Of a stretch of DNA of 61,183 bases, positions 44,557-53,648 are shown piece after piece. The position numbers were made by a program, and so were the translations under genes. The DNA lies in contig JBOFGY010000170.1 of the NCBI GenBank assembly GCA_051649365.1, forward strand, positions 1-61,183, in the 5' to 3' direction. Every line of letters begins with the position of its first letter. Within the stretch, counting starts at the first letter, position 1. The notes beneath the pieces are model-generated. The model did no database searches. It was not told the origin of the DNA and saw nothing but the letters and a program-made list of their open reading frames with translations. This DNA is from CAVTAE01 sp051649365 (GTDB lineage Bacteria > Deinococcota > Deinococci > Deinococcales > Trueperaceae).

Positions 44557-46499
44557 CGACCACCAAAGCGGGAGATTTCCAGTTTGACGTTAGCAAGGCT
44601 CGAGCTTGCCACCGATAGCGTTTTGATACCAAGCTTTAGCAAGGCAGGAATGGCGTTAAGTTGCGAAGCCATTTCTCCACAAACACTGACCTCGAGCCCT
44701 TTTTCTGTGCCGTGTCTCGCCACGCGCTCAATAAGCTCGAGTACCGCAGGATTCAAACCGTTTTGCAAATAACTAAGCCCTGATGTGTCGCGGCCTGCCG
44801 CCATCACATATTGAATTAAATCGTTACTACCAATCGAGTAAAAATCTGCGTCAAAACTTGCTACGGTCAACGCAGCCGCAGGCACTTCGACCATCATGCC
44901 GAGTTTGGGCATGGCACAAGGAATGTTGGCGTTTTGTAATTCTACAACTTGCTTCTTGAAAAGCTGTTTCGCTTGCTCTAATTCACTGGAAATGCTGACC
45001 ATTGGAAACATGACTTTGAGATTACCGTGAACGGCTACTCTTGCTAAAGCTCTTAGTTGTACGTTGAATACATCAGACTTTGCTAGCGATAAACGCAAAC
45101 CGCGCACACCCAAAAAAGGATTATTTTCTGCCATCGTGTAACCAGAAATCGGTTTATCGCCACCTGCGTCTAACGTGCGAATAGTAACAGGTCTCCCCTG
45201 CGCCCACTCGAGTAACTGCCGATAAGCGTTGTATTGCATTTCTTCATCAGGAAGTTCACTGCGACCATAAAACAAAAACTCTGTGCGGGTTAACCCAATC
45301 CCGTCACAATCTTCGACATTAATACTTGCTAAAAGGTTAGGGTCATCTACATTGATATAAACCTGAAGGCGCTTACCCTTCGCAGTTTGTGCAGGGCGAC
45401 TTAAGTAGGCTTGTGCGAGCAGCTTATCTTGTTGCAGTGCGTCACGTTTCGCTTCATAGTTTGCTTTTGTTGCTGCATCGGGCTCGAGAAGAATCATCCC
45501 CTTCTCTTCTGCCAAGATAATCGCTTCGACACCATTGGGCAACGCACCACGCATACCAATCAAAAATGGTACCCCTTTAGAGCGCGCCAACATGGAGACG
45601 TGAGCCGTGTAACTTCCCACCATCGTTACAGCACCCGCCAAATGGTTCCAGTCTAGTTCTAAAAATTTTGAGGGTGTCAGTTCGTCTGTAACGATAATCG
45701 AATCTTCTGGAATAACTTCTTTTATCGCTGTACCCGTAAGTAATGCGGAGACCCTCTCCTGCAGATCACGCAAATCGGCAGCACGACCCTTGAAGTATTC
45801 ATCGGTAGAAAGTTGATACTCGAGCATCTCTTGCTCGAGTAAATTCTCCCACGAGTTAAGTGCGGAGTTGCCTTGCAAAATAAAATCCCTCGCTAGCGAA
45901 AGAAAATCACTATCGTTCAGTAGCTCGAGTTGAAGCGCAATAATCTCCGAGGAAAGCCCACCAGCATTTTCAGAAAGCTGTTTAAGTTGCTGCTGTGCCT
46001 CGCTAATCGCCTTATCTAAACGTGCCTTTTCTTGTTCTGCTGTACCTTGTGTTTTTTGAGAAAGCTGTTGCTTCTGCAAATGATAGAGCTTGCCAATAGC
46101 AATCCCCGTGGAAGCAACTTCAGCATGGAGCGTCGTGTTATCCAGTGGAATTTTTTCTACTGTTGCTAATAATTTACTGCCATTAGCAACAGCATGGTTT
46201 GTTTGGAGATGAGCGTGACCATGGGCTCTCGGGCCTTCGTCAAAGTCTCGGTTAACAAAATCGAGTAAAGTTTGAATCGCTTCATCTGCATCATCACCTT
46301 CTGCCCGCAAGTACAGTAACGTGTTTTCTGTCGCTTTAAGCTTCATGACCTTGGCAACACTTTTGGCTTTAATCCAGTCACCATTATCCAAACGTAGTTG
46401 CACGTTTGCATTAAAGCTCGAGGCAAGCTGCGCTAGCTTCACTGCGGGCCTGGCGTGTAAGCCTGTGGGATTGGTAATAATGACACTAGTTTCTTTCAT
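44553..46499 (-). CDS. HPr-Enzyme I fusion of the Dha phosphotransferase relay
   Basis: A 648-residue fusion. HPr occupies residues 1-90 with His15 (TNPTGLHARPAVKLAQLAS). Enzyme I follows from about 115 to the end: its phospho-accepting region TMVGSYTAHVSMLARSKGVPFL, the PEP-binding GIGLTRTEFLFYGR, TIRTLDAGGDKP and the C-terminal GSNDLIQYVMA, VSVCGEMAS. Together they carry phosphate from PEP to DhaM. The start at 46499 lies just at HPr; a longer frame runs back across dhaM but is unlikely. In E. coli HPr and EI pieces are fused to DhaM; here DhaM is separate. Confidence 0.92.
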   Translation of the reverse strand: MKETSVIITNPTGLHARPAVKLAQLASSFNANVQLRLDNGDWIKAKSVAKVMKLKATENTLLYLRAEGDDADEAIQTLLDFVNRDFDEGPRAHGHAHLQTNHAVANGSKLLATVEKIPLDNTTLHAEVASTGIAIGKLYHLQKQQLSQKTQGTAEQEKARLDKAISEAQQQLKQLSENAGGLSSEIIALQLELLNDSDFLSLARDFILQGNSALNSWENLLEQEMLEYQLSTDEYFKGRAADLRDLQERVSALLTGTAIKEVIPEDSIIVTDELTPSKFLELDWNHLAGAVTMVGSYTAHVSMLARSKGVPFLIGMRGALPNGVEAIILAEEKGMILLEPDAATKANYEAKRDALQQDKLLAQAYLSRPAQTAKGKRLQVYINVDDPNLLASINVEDCDGIGLTRTEFLFYGRSELPDEEMQYNAYRQLLEWAQGRPVTIRTLDAGGDKPISGYTMAENNPFLGVRGLRLSLAKSDVFNVQLRALARVAVHGNLKVMFPMVSISSELEQAKQLFKKQVVELQNANIPCAMPKLGMMVEVPAAALTVASFDADFYSIGSNDLIQYVMAAGRDTSGLSYLQNGLNPAVLELIERVARHGTEKGLEVSVCGEMASQLNAIPALLKLGIKTLSVASSSLANVKLEISRFGGR

Positions 46500-46581
46500 G
46501 GTATTAACGACTTCCTCAACTGTGAACTGTGTATGCTTCAAATGAACAAGGGGCCGAAATTCCTTGCCGAAACGAGGTGAA

Positions 46582-46965
46582 CTAAATCGCTTCCTCGGCA
46601 GCTTCTCTGACGTCCTTGAGACTTCCTCCAACGGATGATTCAGTTGCAGCCATCACCGCACCCTCTACCACGGCTGCATTGCAAATAACGATGTTGCCAC
46701 GCTTAGATTCATCCAGAAGTTCAACGGCCATTTCAGCATTCATCTCTGCACCACCCAAATCAACTAAAACAACAATACCTTTTGGATTCCAGATTCGCTC
46801 GAGACACTCTTTAATCGCAGCAACATCCGTGCCAAGCTCACCTGCGGGGTTACCACCACAGTAAGCTAGTGGCACGCTGTCACCAACCATTTGGTGCACC
46901 ATATCTGCGGCACCTTCAGCAACATTGGGAGAATGGGAAACGATAACTACACCAACCTTATTCAT
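46582..46965 (-). CDS. dhaM: DhaM, EIIA-like phosphocarrier
   Basis: A 127-residue mannose-type EIIA domain. The phospho-histidine is His11 in VVIVSHSPNVAEGAADM, and GIVVLVDLGGAEMNAEMAVEL with NAAVVEGAVMAA follows as in DhaM. It passes phosphate from HPr to ADP bound on DhaL. It lies between dhaL (four-base overlap) and the HPr-EI gene. Confidence 0.95.
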   Translation of the reverse strand: MNKVGVVIVSHSPNVAEGAADMVHQMVGDSVPLAYCGGNPAGELGTDVAAIKECLERIWNPKGIVVLVDLGGAEMNAEMAVELLDESKRGNIVICNAAVVEGAVMAATESSVGGSLKDVREAAEEAI

Positions 46966-47552
46966 GATTCACCAACCACATCACAAATTGCTTTGATTAA
47001 CAAACAACTCGACATTGCACCAGGATCTAAATGTCCAATGCTGCGTTCACCCAGAAACGACGCGCGACCTTTGGTGGCCTGCATATTTCGTGTAGACTCG
47101 AGCCCCACTTCCGCTGCTTCTAGAATGGTCTCAACGTTTGCATCACCGCTTCGCATCACATCGCTCACGGCAACTAAAACCTCGAGCATTGTCTTTTCAC
47201 CAGTTGTTGATTTGCCACGTTTTTTTACAGACTCTATCGCCTCATCTAAACTTTTTGAAACATTGAGGAGTGTTAGTGTATCGGGTAAACCTTTGAAACC
47301 CATGAGCAAACTTCCGTAAAGCGGCCCCGACGCACCACCCACCGTCATCACAAGCGTCATACCCATTTTTTGCAGTGCGGCACCAAGGGGCAAAGCAATA
47401 ATATCCGCTTTAGCAGCCTCGAGTGCATCAAAACCACGCTTCATGTTGATGCCGTGATCAGCATCACCAATGGCACTGTCAAGCTCTGTTAGTTCGTCGG
47501 CGTGTTCACGAATCGTCGCAACACAAACTGTTAAAAGCTTTTCCAACATCAA
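46962..47552 (-). CDS. dhaL: dihydroxyacetone kinase, ADP-binding subunit DhaL
   Basis: A 196-residue DhaL. It keeps ADP/Mg as a fixed cofactor and phosphorylates DHA bound in DhaK. The magnesium-binding aspartates sit in LTELDSAIGDADHGINMKRGFDAL, and GGASGPLYGSLLMG is the nucleotide loop. Its start overlaps the preceding ABC ATPase stop (ATGA), so the importer and the kinase are one transcriptional and translational unit. Confidence 0.95.
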   Translation of the reverse strand: MMLEKLLTVCVATIREHADELTELDSAIGDADHGINMKRGFDALEAAKADIIALPLGAALQKMGMTLVMTVGGASGPLYGSLLMGFKGLPDTLTLLNVSKSLDEAIESVKKRGKSTTGEKTMLEVLVAVSDVMRSGDANVETILEAAEVGLESTRNMQATKGRASFLGERSIGHLDPGAMSSCLLIKAICDVVGES

Positions 47553-48562
47553 GCTACCTCCACACGTTGACCACGTTCATCAAAGTACAAGCTGTGCTGT
47601 GGCGGCACGCTAATATTTGTTTCTTGTCCCACCTGCCAACGTGACCCAATGTCTGATAACGCTTCTACGTGTTGCCCTTCAACATCTAAGACAATGACCG
47701 TTTCGCCACCGAGAGCCTCGAGTTTGACAACTTTCGCCCTTTTACCTTCAGCACCAAGACGAACATTTTCTGGTCGCACACCTACACGTATCACTCCTGC
47801 GGGTGCGGGAGTCTCGAGCAAACCCACAGGCAATACGTTCATAGCAGGTGAACCCAAACGCTGCGCCACATACACGCTATTTGGTTTTGTATAAACCTCT
47901 TTCGGCGTGCCGATTTGCACGAGTCGTCCTTCTTCAAGAACACCAATTTTATCTGCCAGCGTCATCGCTTCCACTTGGTCATGGGTAACATAAAGAATTG
48001 TTGCATTACGGTCTATTTGAATGCGTTTGAGCTCTACACGCAACTCTTCACGCAACTTTGCATCGAGAGATGACAGCGGTTCATCCATTAAAAAAATATT
48101 TGGATCGCGCACGAGAGCCCGACCAATGGCAACACGCTGCATCTCTCCACCTGAAAGACGTGTGGCTTTGTTTTGCAGTTTACTCTCGATGTGCAAGGTT
48201 TCAGCGATTTCTGTAACTTTTTTGCGAACCACGTCCTCGCTTTCACGGCGCAAGGGTGAGCGCAAGGGAAAGGCCAAATTATCAAACACATTGTAATGTG
48301 GGTAAAGCGAATACTGCTGGAAGACAAAAGCGACATCATGGTCAGCGATGGGTGTAGTTGTCACGTCTTGACCAGCAATGTGCAATGTTCCCCCATCAAG
48401 TTTTTCGAGTCCGGCAATCATGCGAAGGGTCGTCGTCTTACCTGCACCTGTCGGGCCGAGCAAGACCACGAATTCGCCATTTTTTATCTCGAGTGACAGC
48501 TCATGAACAGCCGTTACTTTGCCAAAACGTTTGGTTACATTTTTGAGCACAACATCAGCCAT
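47549..48562 (-). CDS. ABC importer ATPase (MalK/UgpC type) 1
   Basis: A 337-residue ATPase of a carbohydrate importer. Walker A GPTGAGKTT, Q-loop FVFQQYSLYPHYNVFDNL, signature LSGGEMQRVAIGRAL, Walker B IFLMDEPLSSLDAKLR. The C-terminal TOBE domain contains VRPENVRLG. Two different ATPase genes lie together, so the importer likely uses a heterodimer, as in Rhizobium-type glycerol transporters (GlpS/GlpT). It overlaps the second ATPase gene by eight bases. Confidence 0.92.
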   Translation of the reverse strand: MADVVLKNVTKRFGKVTAVHELSLEIKNGEFVVLLGPTGAGKTTTLRMIAGLEKLDGGTLHIAGQDVTTTPIADHDVAFVFQQYSLYPHYNVFDNLAFPLRSPLRRESEDVVRKKVTEIAETLHIESKLQNKATRLSGGEMQRVAIGRALVRDPNIFLMDEPLSSLDAKLREELRVELKRIQIDRNATILYVTHDQVEAMTLADKIGVLEEGRLVQIGTPKEVYTKPNSVYVAQRLGSPAMNVLPVGLLETPAPAGVIRVGVRPENVRLGAEGKRAKVVKLEALGGETVIVLDVEGQHVEALSDIGSRWQVGQETNISVPPQHSLYFDERGQRVEVA

Positions 48563-49661
48563 AGGTTACCACCTCTAAAGGAGCATCCATAAGCTGACTT
48601 GGTAAGGCATTATCGGTTTCGTTATCAAAGACGATAAGATTTTCTGTGCGGAAGTTGAGACCGAGGTTATCTCCGATAGTAGCGTGAACATCGTTCGAGG
48701 TTTTAACCTTGAGGCGACCTGCACTCGTATCTATCGTAAGAAGTTGTCTTGAGCCCATATATTCCACGCCAAACACTTCACCACGCAACAGTCCGTTACT
48801 CGAGACTTCAATATCTTCCGGACGCACACCAAGCGTGAGTGAGGCAGGTGTACCTTCATGCAGCTTTGGAATAGTAACATCCGAACCTTGAATTTTGATG
48901 GTGTCAGCACCCGAGCTTATACCTTGCTGTGCATCTAAAAAATTCATCGCAGGGCTGCCGATAAACTTCGCTACAAACTTTGTGGCCGGACGACGGTAAA
49001 TCTCGAGCGGCGACGCAACTTGCAAGACTTCACCTTTGTTCATCACCGCAATTTTGTCGGCCATGACCATCGCTTCTAACTGGTCGTGGGTGACATACAC
49101 TGTCGTGGCTTGAATGCGGTCATGCAGTGCGCGGAGTTCAGCGCACATCAGCTCTCTAAATTCTGCATCAAGCGTACCAAGTGGCTCATCCATGAGAAAC
49201 GCTTTCGGACGACGAATAATCGCGCGGCCTAAGGCCACGCGCTGACGGTCACCACCTGCAAGTGAGCTAATTTTATTTTTAAGGAGGTGGTCGATACGCA
49301 GAAGTTTCGCCACTTCGTCTAGACGTTTGTTAATCTCAGCACGGCTCATGCCTTGGTTCTCGAGGGGGAACATGAGATTTTGTTTCACGTTCATATGTGG
49401 GTAGAGCGCAAAAAGTTGAAAGACAAAAGCAATATCGCGCTGCGCGGCACGGAGAAACGTTACGTCGTCATTATCGAGTAAAATTTTTCCCTCGGTGGGA
49501 AGCTCGAGCCCCGCAATCATGCGAAGTGTCGTTGTTTTACCACAACCCGATGGACCAAGTAACACAAAAAATTCACCGTTGTTAATGACCATGTTCGTAT
49601 TTCGCACGGCTACAAAATCTACAAAGCGTTTATTTAAGTTTTCCAAACGAATCTGTGCCAC
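48555..49661 (-). CDS. ABC importer ATPase (MalK/UgpC type) 2
   Basis: A 368-residue ATPase. Walker A GPSGCGKTT, Q-loop AFVFQLFALYPHMNVKQNL, signature SLAGGDRQRVALGRA (LAGGD in place of LSGGQ), Walker B AFLMDEPLGTLDAEFR, and a TOBE domain with TLGVRPEDIEV. The altered signature suggests one degenerate site in a heterodimer with the neighbouring ATPase. It begins two bases after the small membrane protein gene. Confidence 0.92.
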   Translation of the reverse strand: MAQIRLENLNKRFVDFVAVRNTNMVINNGEFFVLLGPSGCGKTTTLRMIAGLELPTEGKILLDNDDVTFLRAAQRDIAFVFQLFALYPHMNVKQNLMFPLENQGMSRAEINKRLDEVAKLLRIDHLLKNKISSLAGGDRQRVALGRAIIRRPKAFLMDEPLGTLDAEFRELMCAELRALHDRIQATTVYVTHDQLEAMVMADKIAVMNKGEVLQVASPLEIYRRPATKFVAKFIGSPAMNFLDAQQGISSGADTIKIQGSDVTIPKLHEGTPASLTLGVRPEDIEVSSNGLLRGEVFGVEYMGSRQLLTIDTSAGRLKVKTSNDVHATIGDNLGLNFRTENLIVFDNETDNALPSQLMDAPLEVVTYG

Positions 49662-49663
49662 AA

Positions 49664-49879
49664 CTAATCCTCGGGAAAATGGCTGACAATCATGAACATA
49701 ATTGTGCCAGTAAGAATGACGCGGAAGGATTGACTAAATAAAAACATCGAAAAAGGCTGCATGAGCATGACAACACCAAGCGCAATCAGTATCGTTGCTG
49801 TAGTTTCCCAAGGGCCACGTCTAAAAAACCGCTTGCGCTCTGGTGTCTTAGTTGTATTCGTAGGTGACTCTGTCGTCAT
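49664..49879 (-). CDS. small membrane protein of the importer operon, 71 aa
   Basis: A short protein with a charged N-terminus (RKRFFRRGPWE) and two hydrophobic segments, ATILIALGVVMLMQPFSMFLF and VILTGTIMFMIV. The start overlaps the permease stop (ATGA). Rhizobial glycerol ABC operons carry a small membrane protein of another family (DUF2160) in a similar place, so it may be an accessory subunit. No catalytic motif. Confidence 0.65.
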   Translation of the reverse strand: MTTESPTNTTKTPERKRFFRRGPWETTATILIALGVVMLMQPFSMFLFSQSFRVILTGTIMFMIVSHFPED

Positions 49880-50844
49880 TTTCTAACCGCCCCGAAAGTA
49901 ATACCTTGTAACAGATAGTTTCTAAGCAAAACCGTCAAAATTACAACAGGCAATAAGAACAATGTTGTTCCTGCTGCAACTGCTGGCCAGTCAAGCCCAC
50001 CTTCACCAATAATCGTCGGAATAAACGGCGGTGCAGTTTGCGCGGTGCCACTCGTTAGAAGTAATACGAAAGCATATTCATTCCACGCAAAGATGAAACA
50101 GAAGATGGCAGTTGCAGCAATACCCGTCACCGCTTGGGGCAAGACAATTTTTCTAAACGCTTGCATTCGCGTGTAACCATCTACCATCGCGGCTTCTTCG
50201 TACTCTTTAGGAATTTCATCAATAAAACCTTTTAAGAGCCACACCGACAAACTCATGTTGATAGCGGTATAAAGCAGAATCATGCCTAAGTGTGTGTCAC
50301 TAAGACCAAGCTGGCGAAACATGAGGTAAATCGGAATCGCTACTGCAATGGGCGGCATCATGCGGGTAGAGAGAATAAAGAAAAGCAAGTCTCCCTCACC
50401 AGGAACTTTGAAGCGGGAAAACGCGTAGGCTGACAGAGTGCCGAGGCACACAGCTAAAAACGTCGAAGTAAACCCAATAATAATCGAATTGAGATAACGC
50501 TGACCAAAGCGCGACGCGCCGGTAATCACCATGTTACGACTGCGCACAAGTTTGTCATACCAAGTCGTTGCTGGCGGCAGCGAAGCCATGTACTCAGGTG
50601 TTTGACGAGAGCGATTCGTGAAGAGGTTGACGTAACCCTCGAGCGACGGTCTAAACACGACTTTTGGTGGATATGAAATGGCATCATTGGGTGTCTTAAA
50701 CCCCGTCGAAACAATCCAGAACATTGGCACCATCGAAATAACTGCGTAAAAAACAACAATAATACCTGCAACATTCTTGCTAAGTTTACCAGGTTCAACA
50801 ATACTGTGGGAGGTCGTGAGCTGTTTTGCTTTTGTACTAACCAT
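49876..50844 (-). CDS. ABC importer permease (MalG type)
   Basis: A 322-residue permease with six predicted helices. The EAA loop that docks to the ATPase reads EYEEAAMVDGYTRMQAFRKIVLPQAVTGI. A long periplasmic loop (about 55-110, TNRSRQTPEYMASLPPATTWYD) precedes the core, as in polyol and glycerol-type permeases. The ATG follows GAGAGGTG. A 280-base gap with a MITE-like element separates it from the other permease. Confidence 0.93.
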   Translation of the reverse strand: MVSTKAKQLTTSHSIVEPGKLSKNVAGIIVVFYAVISMVPMFWIVSTGFKTPNDAISYPPKVVFRPSLEGYVNLFTNRSRQTPEYMASLPPATTWYDKLVRSRNMVITGASRFGQRYLNSIIIGFTSTFLAVCLGTLSAYAFSRFKVPGEGDLLFFILSTRMMPPIAVAIPIYLMFRQLGLSDTHLGMILLYTAINMSLSVWLLKGFIDEIPKEYEEAAMVDGYTRMQAFRKIVLPQAVTGIAATAIFCFIFAWNEYAFVLLLTSGTAQTAPPFIPTIIGEGGLDWPAVAAGTTLFLLPVVILTVLLRNYLLQGITFGAVRK

Positions 50845-50866
50845 TGAGCATCACCTCTCTTCCACC

Positions 50867-51092
50867 TGTCATTGCGAGCCTACATTTAAGTTGAGATGAC
50901 CCTAAACTTAGTTGCTCTTGAATGAATCCGCGAAACAATCTCTTCGTAGTAACTTTGCAGTGAAGTAGTTTAGCTCGAGCACTCGAAAATCTTGGCTGGC
51001 GAAAGGAGGTTGCCGCGTCGCTTATCCATTGCAAAAAATAGCTCAATGTAATTAGTCGTTGATTCACAACTATGCACTCCTCGCAATGACGA
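50867..51092. repeat. MITE-like element between two permease genes
   Basis: TCATTGCGAG (50869-50878) and CTCGCAATGA (51080-51089) are perfect 10-bp inverted ends of a stretch of about 226 bp. The ends resemble the widespread CATTGCGAG-type small repeats. An open frame through it is a by-product (its termini translate as PRHCEE and RLAMTGG), not a gene. Confidence 0.75.
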
Positions 51093-51123
51093 GGGGAAGC
51101 AGAACTGGAGTAAGGTGCAAAGG

Positions 51124-52047
51124 TCATCGTGACTTCACCCGATTCAAGAACTTAACGTAGATATTCCCTGCACCAAAAATTGTCACGAACAAAACAATAG
51201 CAAACGCTGAGCTATAACCCGTGCGCCATTTTTCAAAGGCTTCACGCTTGAGGTTAATCGAAGCGAGCTCTGTAGCAGAACCAGGACCACCCGAAGTTAA
51301 AAGGTTCACCATGTCAAACATTTTGAAGTTCTCAATGGCACGAAAAAGAATCGCCAACATCAAAAAAGGTAAAACCATCGGCACGGTGACACGCCAGAAT
51401 TTGCGCCACATGTTAGCGCGATCAACTTCGGCAGCTTCATAAAGATAAGCTGGAATGGAACGCAAACCCGCGAGGCAAATGAGCATGACATACGGTGTCC
51501 ACATCCACACATCTACAATTACAATCGCCCAAGGCGCAAGGGTTTTATCCGCAATCATGGAAAAGTTTCCAGCATTTGCAAAGAAATTAATAATATAATT
51601 AAAAATACCTGCTTGTGGTTCAAAAATATTTTTCCAAAATAAGCCAACAACGGCAGGTGAAAGCATCATCGGCAATAAGATAACCGTCGTCCAGAATGAA
51701 TGTCCGCGAAACTTGTGATTAATAAGAAGCGCAAGCGCAAAACCAATGAGAAGCTCTAAAGAAATCGTCCAAAACAAAAAGTGTGCAGTCGTTTGCAAAT
51801 AGCCCCACACGTCTTCGGAATTTAGAACTCGTGAATAATTTCTAAGCCCGACGAATTCAATCGCTTCATTCGGGCGGTTGGCGCGGTAATTAGTAAAGCT
51901 AAGATAAACTGTCCAAATGAGCGGAAAGATATTGATCGCGAGGAGGAGCAAAATCGTCGGCGCAATAAAGAGCCAAGCAATCGCCCTATCCGAAAGCCTG
52001 CGCACTGTTTTTGTTGATGCAATTTTTGTTGATGATGTCATTGCCAT
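51124..52047 (-). CDS. ABC importer permease (MalF type)
   Basis: A 307-residue permease with six helices starting IAWLFIAPTILLLLAINIFP. The EAA loop is YLYEAAEVDRANMWRKFWRVTVPMVLP. The ATG at 52047 follows AGGGACAG; an upstream in-frame ATG (52086) is less likely. It is followed by the MalG-type permease and lies after the binding-protein gene. Confidence 0.93.
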   Translation of the reverse strand: MAMTSSTKIASTKTVRRLSDRAIAWLFIAPTILLLLAINIFPLIWTVYLSFTNYRANRPNEAIEFVGLRNYSRVLNSEDVWGYLQTTAHFLFWTISLELLIGFALALLINHKFRGHSFWTTVILLPMMLSPAVVGLFWKNIFEPQAGIFNYIINFFANAGNFSMIADKTLAPWAIVIVDVWMWTPYVMLICLAGLRSIPAYLYEAAEVDRANMWRKFWRVTVPMVLPFLMLAILFRAIENFKMFDMVNLLTSGGPGSATELASINLKREAFEKWRTGYSSAFAIVLFVTIFGAGNIYVKFLNRVKSR

Positions 52048-52114
52048 TGGTCTGTCCCTGTAGAGGTTCTCAAAGTCATGTAGCAAGTAAATGCTTCAGT
52101 TAGTCGGCACGTTC

Positions 52115-52169
52115 TAGCCGTCAGCTATCAGCTATCAGTTTTTCACTGACGGCTGATTAGCTGATAGCT
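52115..52169. repeat. palindromic AGCTG-type intergenic element, copy 3
   Basis: TAGCCGTCAGCTATCAG and the following unit (52115-52139) pair with 52145-52169 (ACTGACGGCTGATTAGCTG). Its place just downstream of the binding-protein gene is where hairpins often protect abundant binding-protein mRNA, as REP elements do in malE-malF. Confidence 0.85.
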
Positions 52170-52218
52170 CTAAACATCAAATTGCCAATTATTCAGAAAC
52201 CTCTTTAATAAACTATCG

Positions 52219-53532
52219 CTAGTTAATCTTCCCATCATCCTCGAAGACAATTGTCCAGTCTTCAATAAGTTTATCGAGAGCCTCTTGGGCTGTACCTTCA
52301 CCTGCAACTACGTAATCGTGGAGGCGGGCTTGCATGGAAAGCAAAAGCTCAGCGTAGGTTGGCTCTTGCCAGAAGTCTTGTACACCACTCATGGCTTTTA
52401 AGAAATCAGCAGCAAAGGGTGCAGTTTCGGCAAAGCCTGGGTCTTCCAGAACAGCTTTGTGGCACGAATAACCACCAAGTGACCACCACTTCTTCTGCAC
52501 TTCAGGGTTAGCAAACCACTTGATGTATTTCAATGCAAGGTCTTGTTTTTCAGAGTAAGACACGACGGAAATCCCTTGACCGCCAAGTGTTGAAGCAGCA
52601 ACATTTTGCTCAGGGTTTACGAAGAAACCAGATTTGTCACCACCAACATTTTCATCTTTTAGAATGCCTGGGAAGAATGCAAACCAGTTCATTTGCATCG
52701 CGACTTGACCTGACTTATAAGCGTCTAGGTTTTCGGTCATGTAAGCATTGGAGTAACCTGGCGGTGTGCAGCAATCATAGAGTGATTTGTAGAACTCGAG
52801 CCCCTCAGCCGCAGCTGGGCTGTTCACAAACCCTTCCATGCTGTAAGGGTTTTCTGGGTCTTGATACTGGAAACCATACGAATAAAGCGCAGCCGTTGCG
52901 CCCATCGTGATACCTTCAGAACCACGCTCGGTGAAAATCGCTGCACCGTAAACAGTTTTGCCGTCAATCTCACGGCCTTGGAAGAATTCAGCGACTTCTT
53001 TGAGTTCTGTCCAGGTTGTAGGTGGTGCAAGTTCACGGCCATAGGTTGTTTGAAACTCTTCTTGTAGTTCAGGACGAGCAAACCAGTCTTTGCGGTAAAC
53101 CCAACCAAGCGCGTCACCCATGGCTGGTAAAGCGTAATAGTTCGGTTCGCCTTTTGGCCAAGTGGAGTAAGCATTTACCGTAGCAGGCAAGAAGTCATCC
53201 ATGCTTAAACCTTCTTGCTCAAAAAAGTCATTGAGTTGCACATAGTGACCTGCAGTAGCAGACGTACCAATCCACTGACTGTCACCAATCATGAGGTCAC
53301 AAAGTTTCCCGCCTGAATTAAGCTCGTTCAAAAAGCGATCCGCAAAACTTGTCCAGGGAACAAACTCGAAATTCATCTCAATGCCAGTTTCAGTCGTAAA
53401 ATCTTTGGAAAGTTCCTGAAGTGCATTCGCAGGGTCCCAAGCTGCCCAACAAAGTGTAAGTGAATCTTGCGCGTGTGTGCTGCCCCAAGAAAGTGTAGCC
53501 AATGTCAACGCCGTTGCAACACGTTTTTTCAT
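52219..53532 (-). CDS. ABC importer solute-binding protein
   Basis: A 437-residue family 1 extracellular solute-binding protein. A Sec signal (MKKRVATALTLATLSWGSTHAQ) precedes the mature N-terminus DSLTLCWAAWDPANAL. Cysteine pairs (CWAAWD, KLCDL, YDCCTPPG, GYSCHK) and aromatic residues (WIGTSATAGHY, NWFAFFP) are in ligand-pocket positions. The upstream ATG (53562) adds ten residues. It starts the importer-DhaKLM operon, so the cargo is probably glycerol, dihydroxyacetone or a short polyol. Confidence 0.9.
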   Translation of the reverse strand: MKKRVATALTLATLSWGSTHAQDSLTLCWAAWDPANALQELSKDFTTETGIEMNFEFVPWTSFADRFLNELNSGGKLCDLMIGDSQWIGTSATAGHYVQLNDFFEQEGLSMDDFLPATVNAYSTWPKGEPNYYALPAMGDALGWVYRKDWFARPELQEEFQTTYGRELAPPTTWTELKEVAEFFQGREIDGKTVYGAAIFTERGSEGITMGATAALYSYGFQYQDPENPYSMEGFVNSPAAAEGLEFYKSLYDCCTPPGYSNAYMTENLDAYKSGQVAMQMNWFAFFPGILKDENVGGDKSGFFVNPEQNVAASTLGGQGISVVSYSEKQDLALKYIKWFANPEVQKKWWSLGGYSCHKAVLEDPGFAETAPFAADFLKAMSGVQDFWQEPTYAELLLSMQARLHDYVVAGEGTAQEALDKLIEDWTIVFEDDGKIN

Positions 53533-53596
53533 AGCGTGTACGCCTACAGTGCGCCGCTTCATGCAAGTTAAAAAATCAACGTTGCACGAATAGAGA

Positions 53597-53619
53597 GCCT
53601 AAGTAGGCTTCTCCTCCTC
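53597..53619 (-). promoter_or_regulatory. displaced Shine-Dalgarno and hairpin in the binding-protein leader
   Basis: GAGGAGGAG (53611-53619, minus strand) lies about 50 bases before the first ATG. A small GCCTA-AG-TAGGC hairpin (53597-53608) follows it. There is no start codon at the right distance, so the hairpin may bring the site closer, or a lost leader ORF is marked. Confidence 0.4.
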
Positions 53620-53648
53620 TGAGTAAATTAACCTTACGGTTGAGTAGG

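Noticed and set aside
46500..46631. Longer N-terminus of the HPr-EI protein (44 extra residues).
   Set aside because: The extension overlaps dhaM in another frame, has no family similarity, and HPr begins exactly at the ATG at 46499.
50837..51127. A 96-codon minus-strand open frame between the two permease genes.
   Set aside because: It consists of translated inverted-repeat element, with ends reading PRHCEE and RLAMTGG, which are typical by-products of CATTGCGAG-type repeats; there is no ribosome site.
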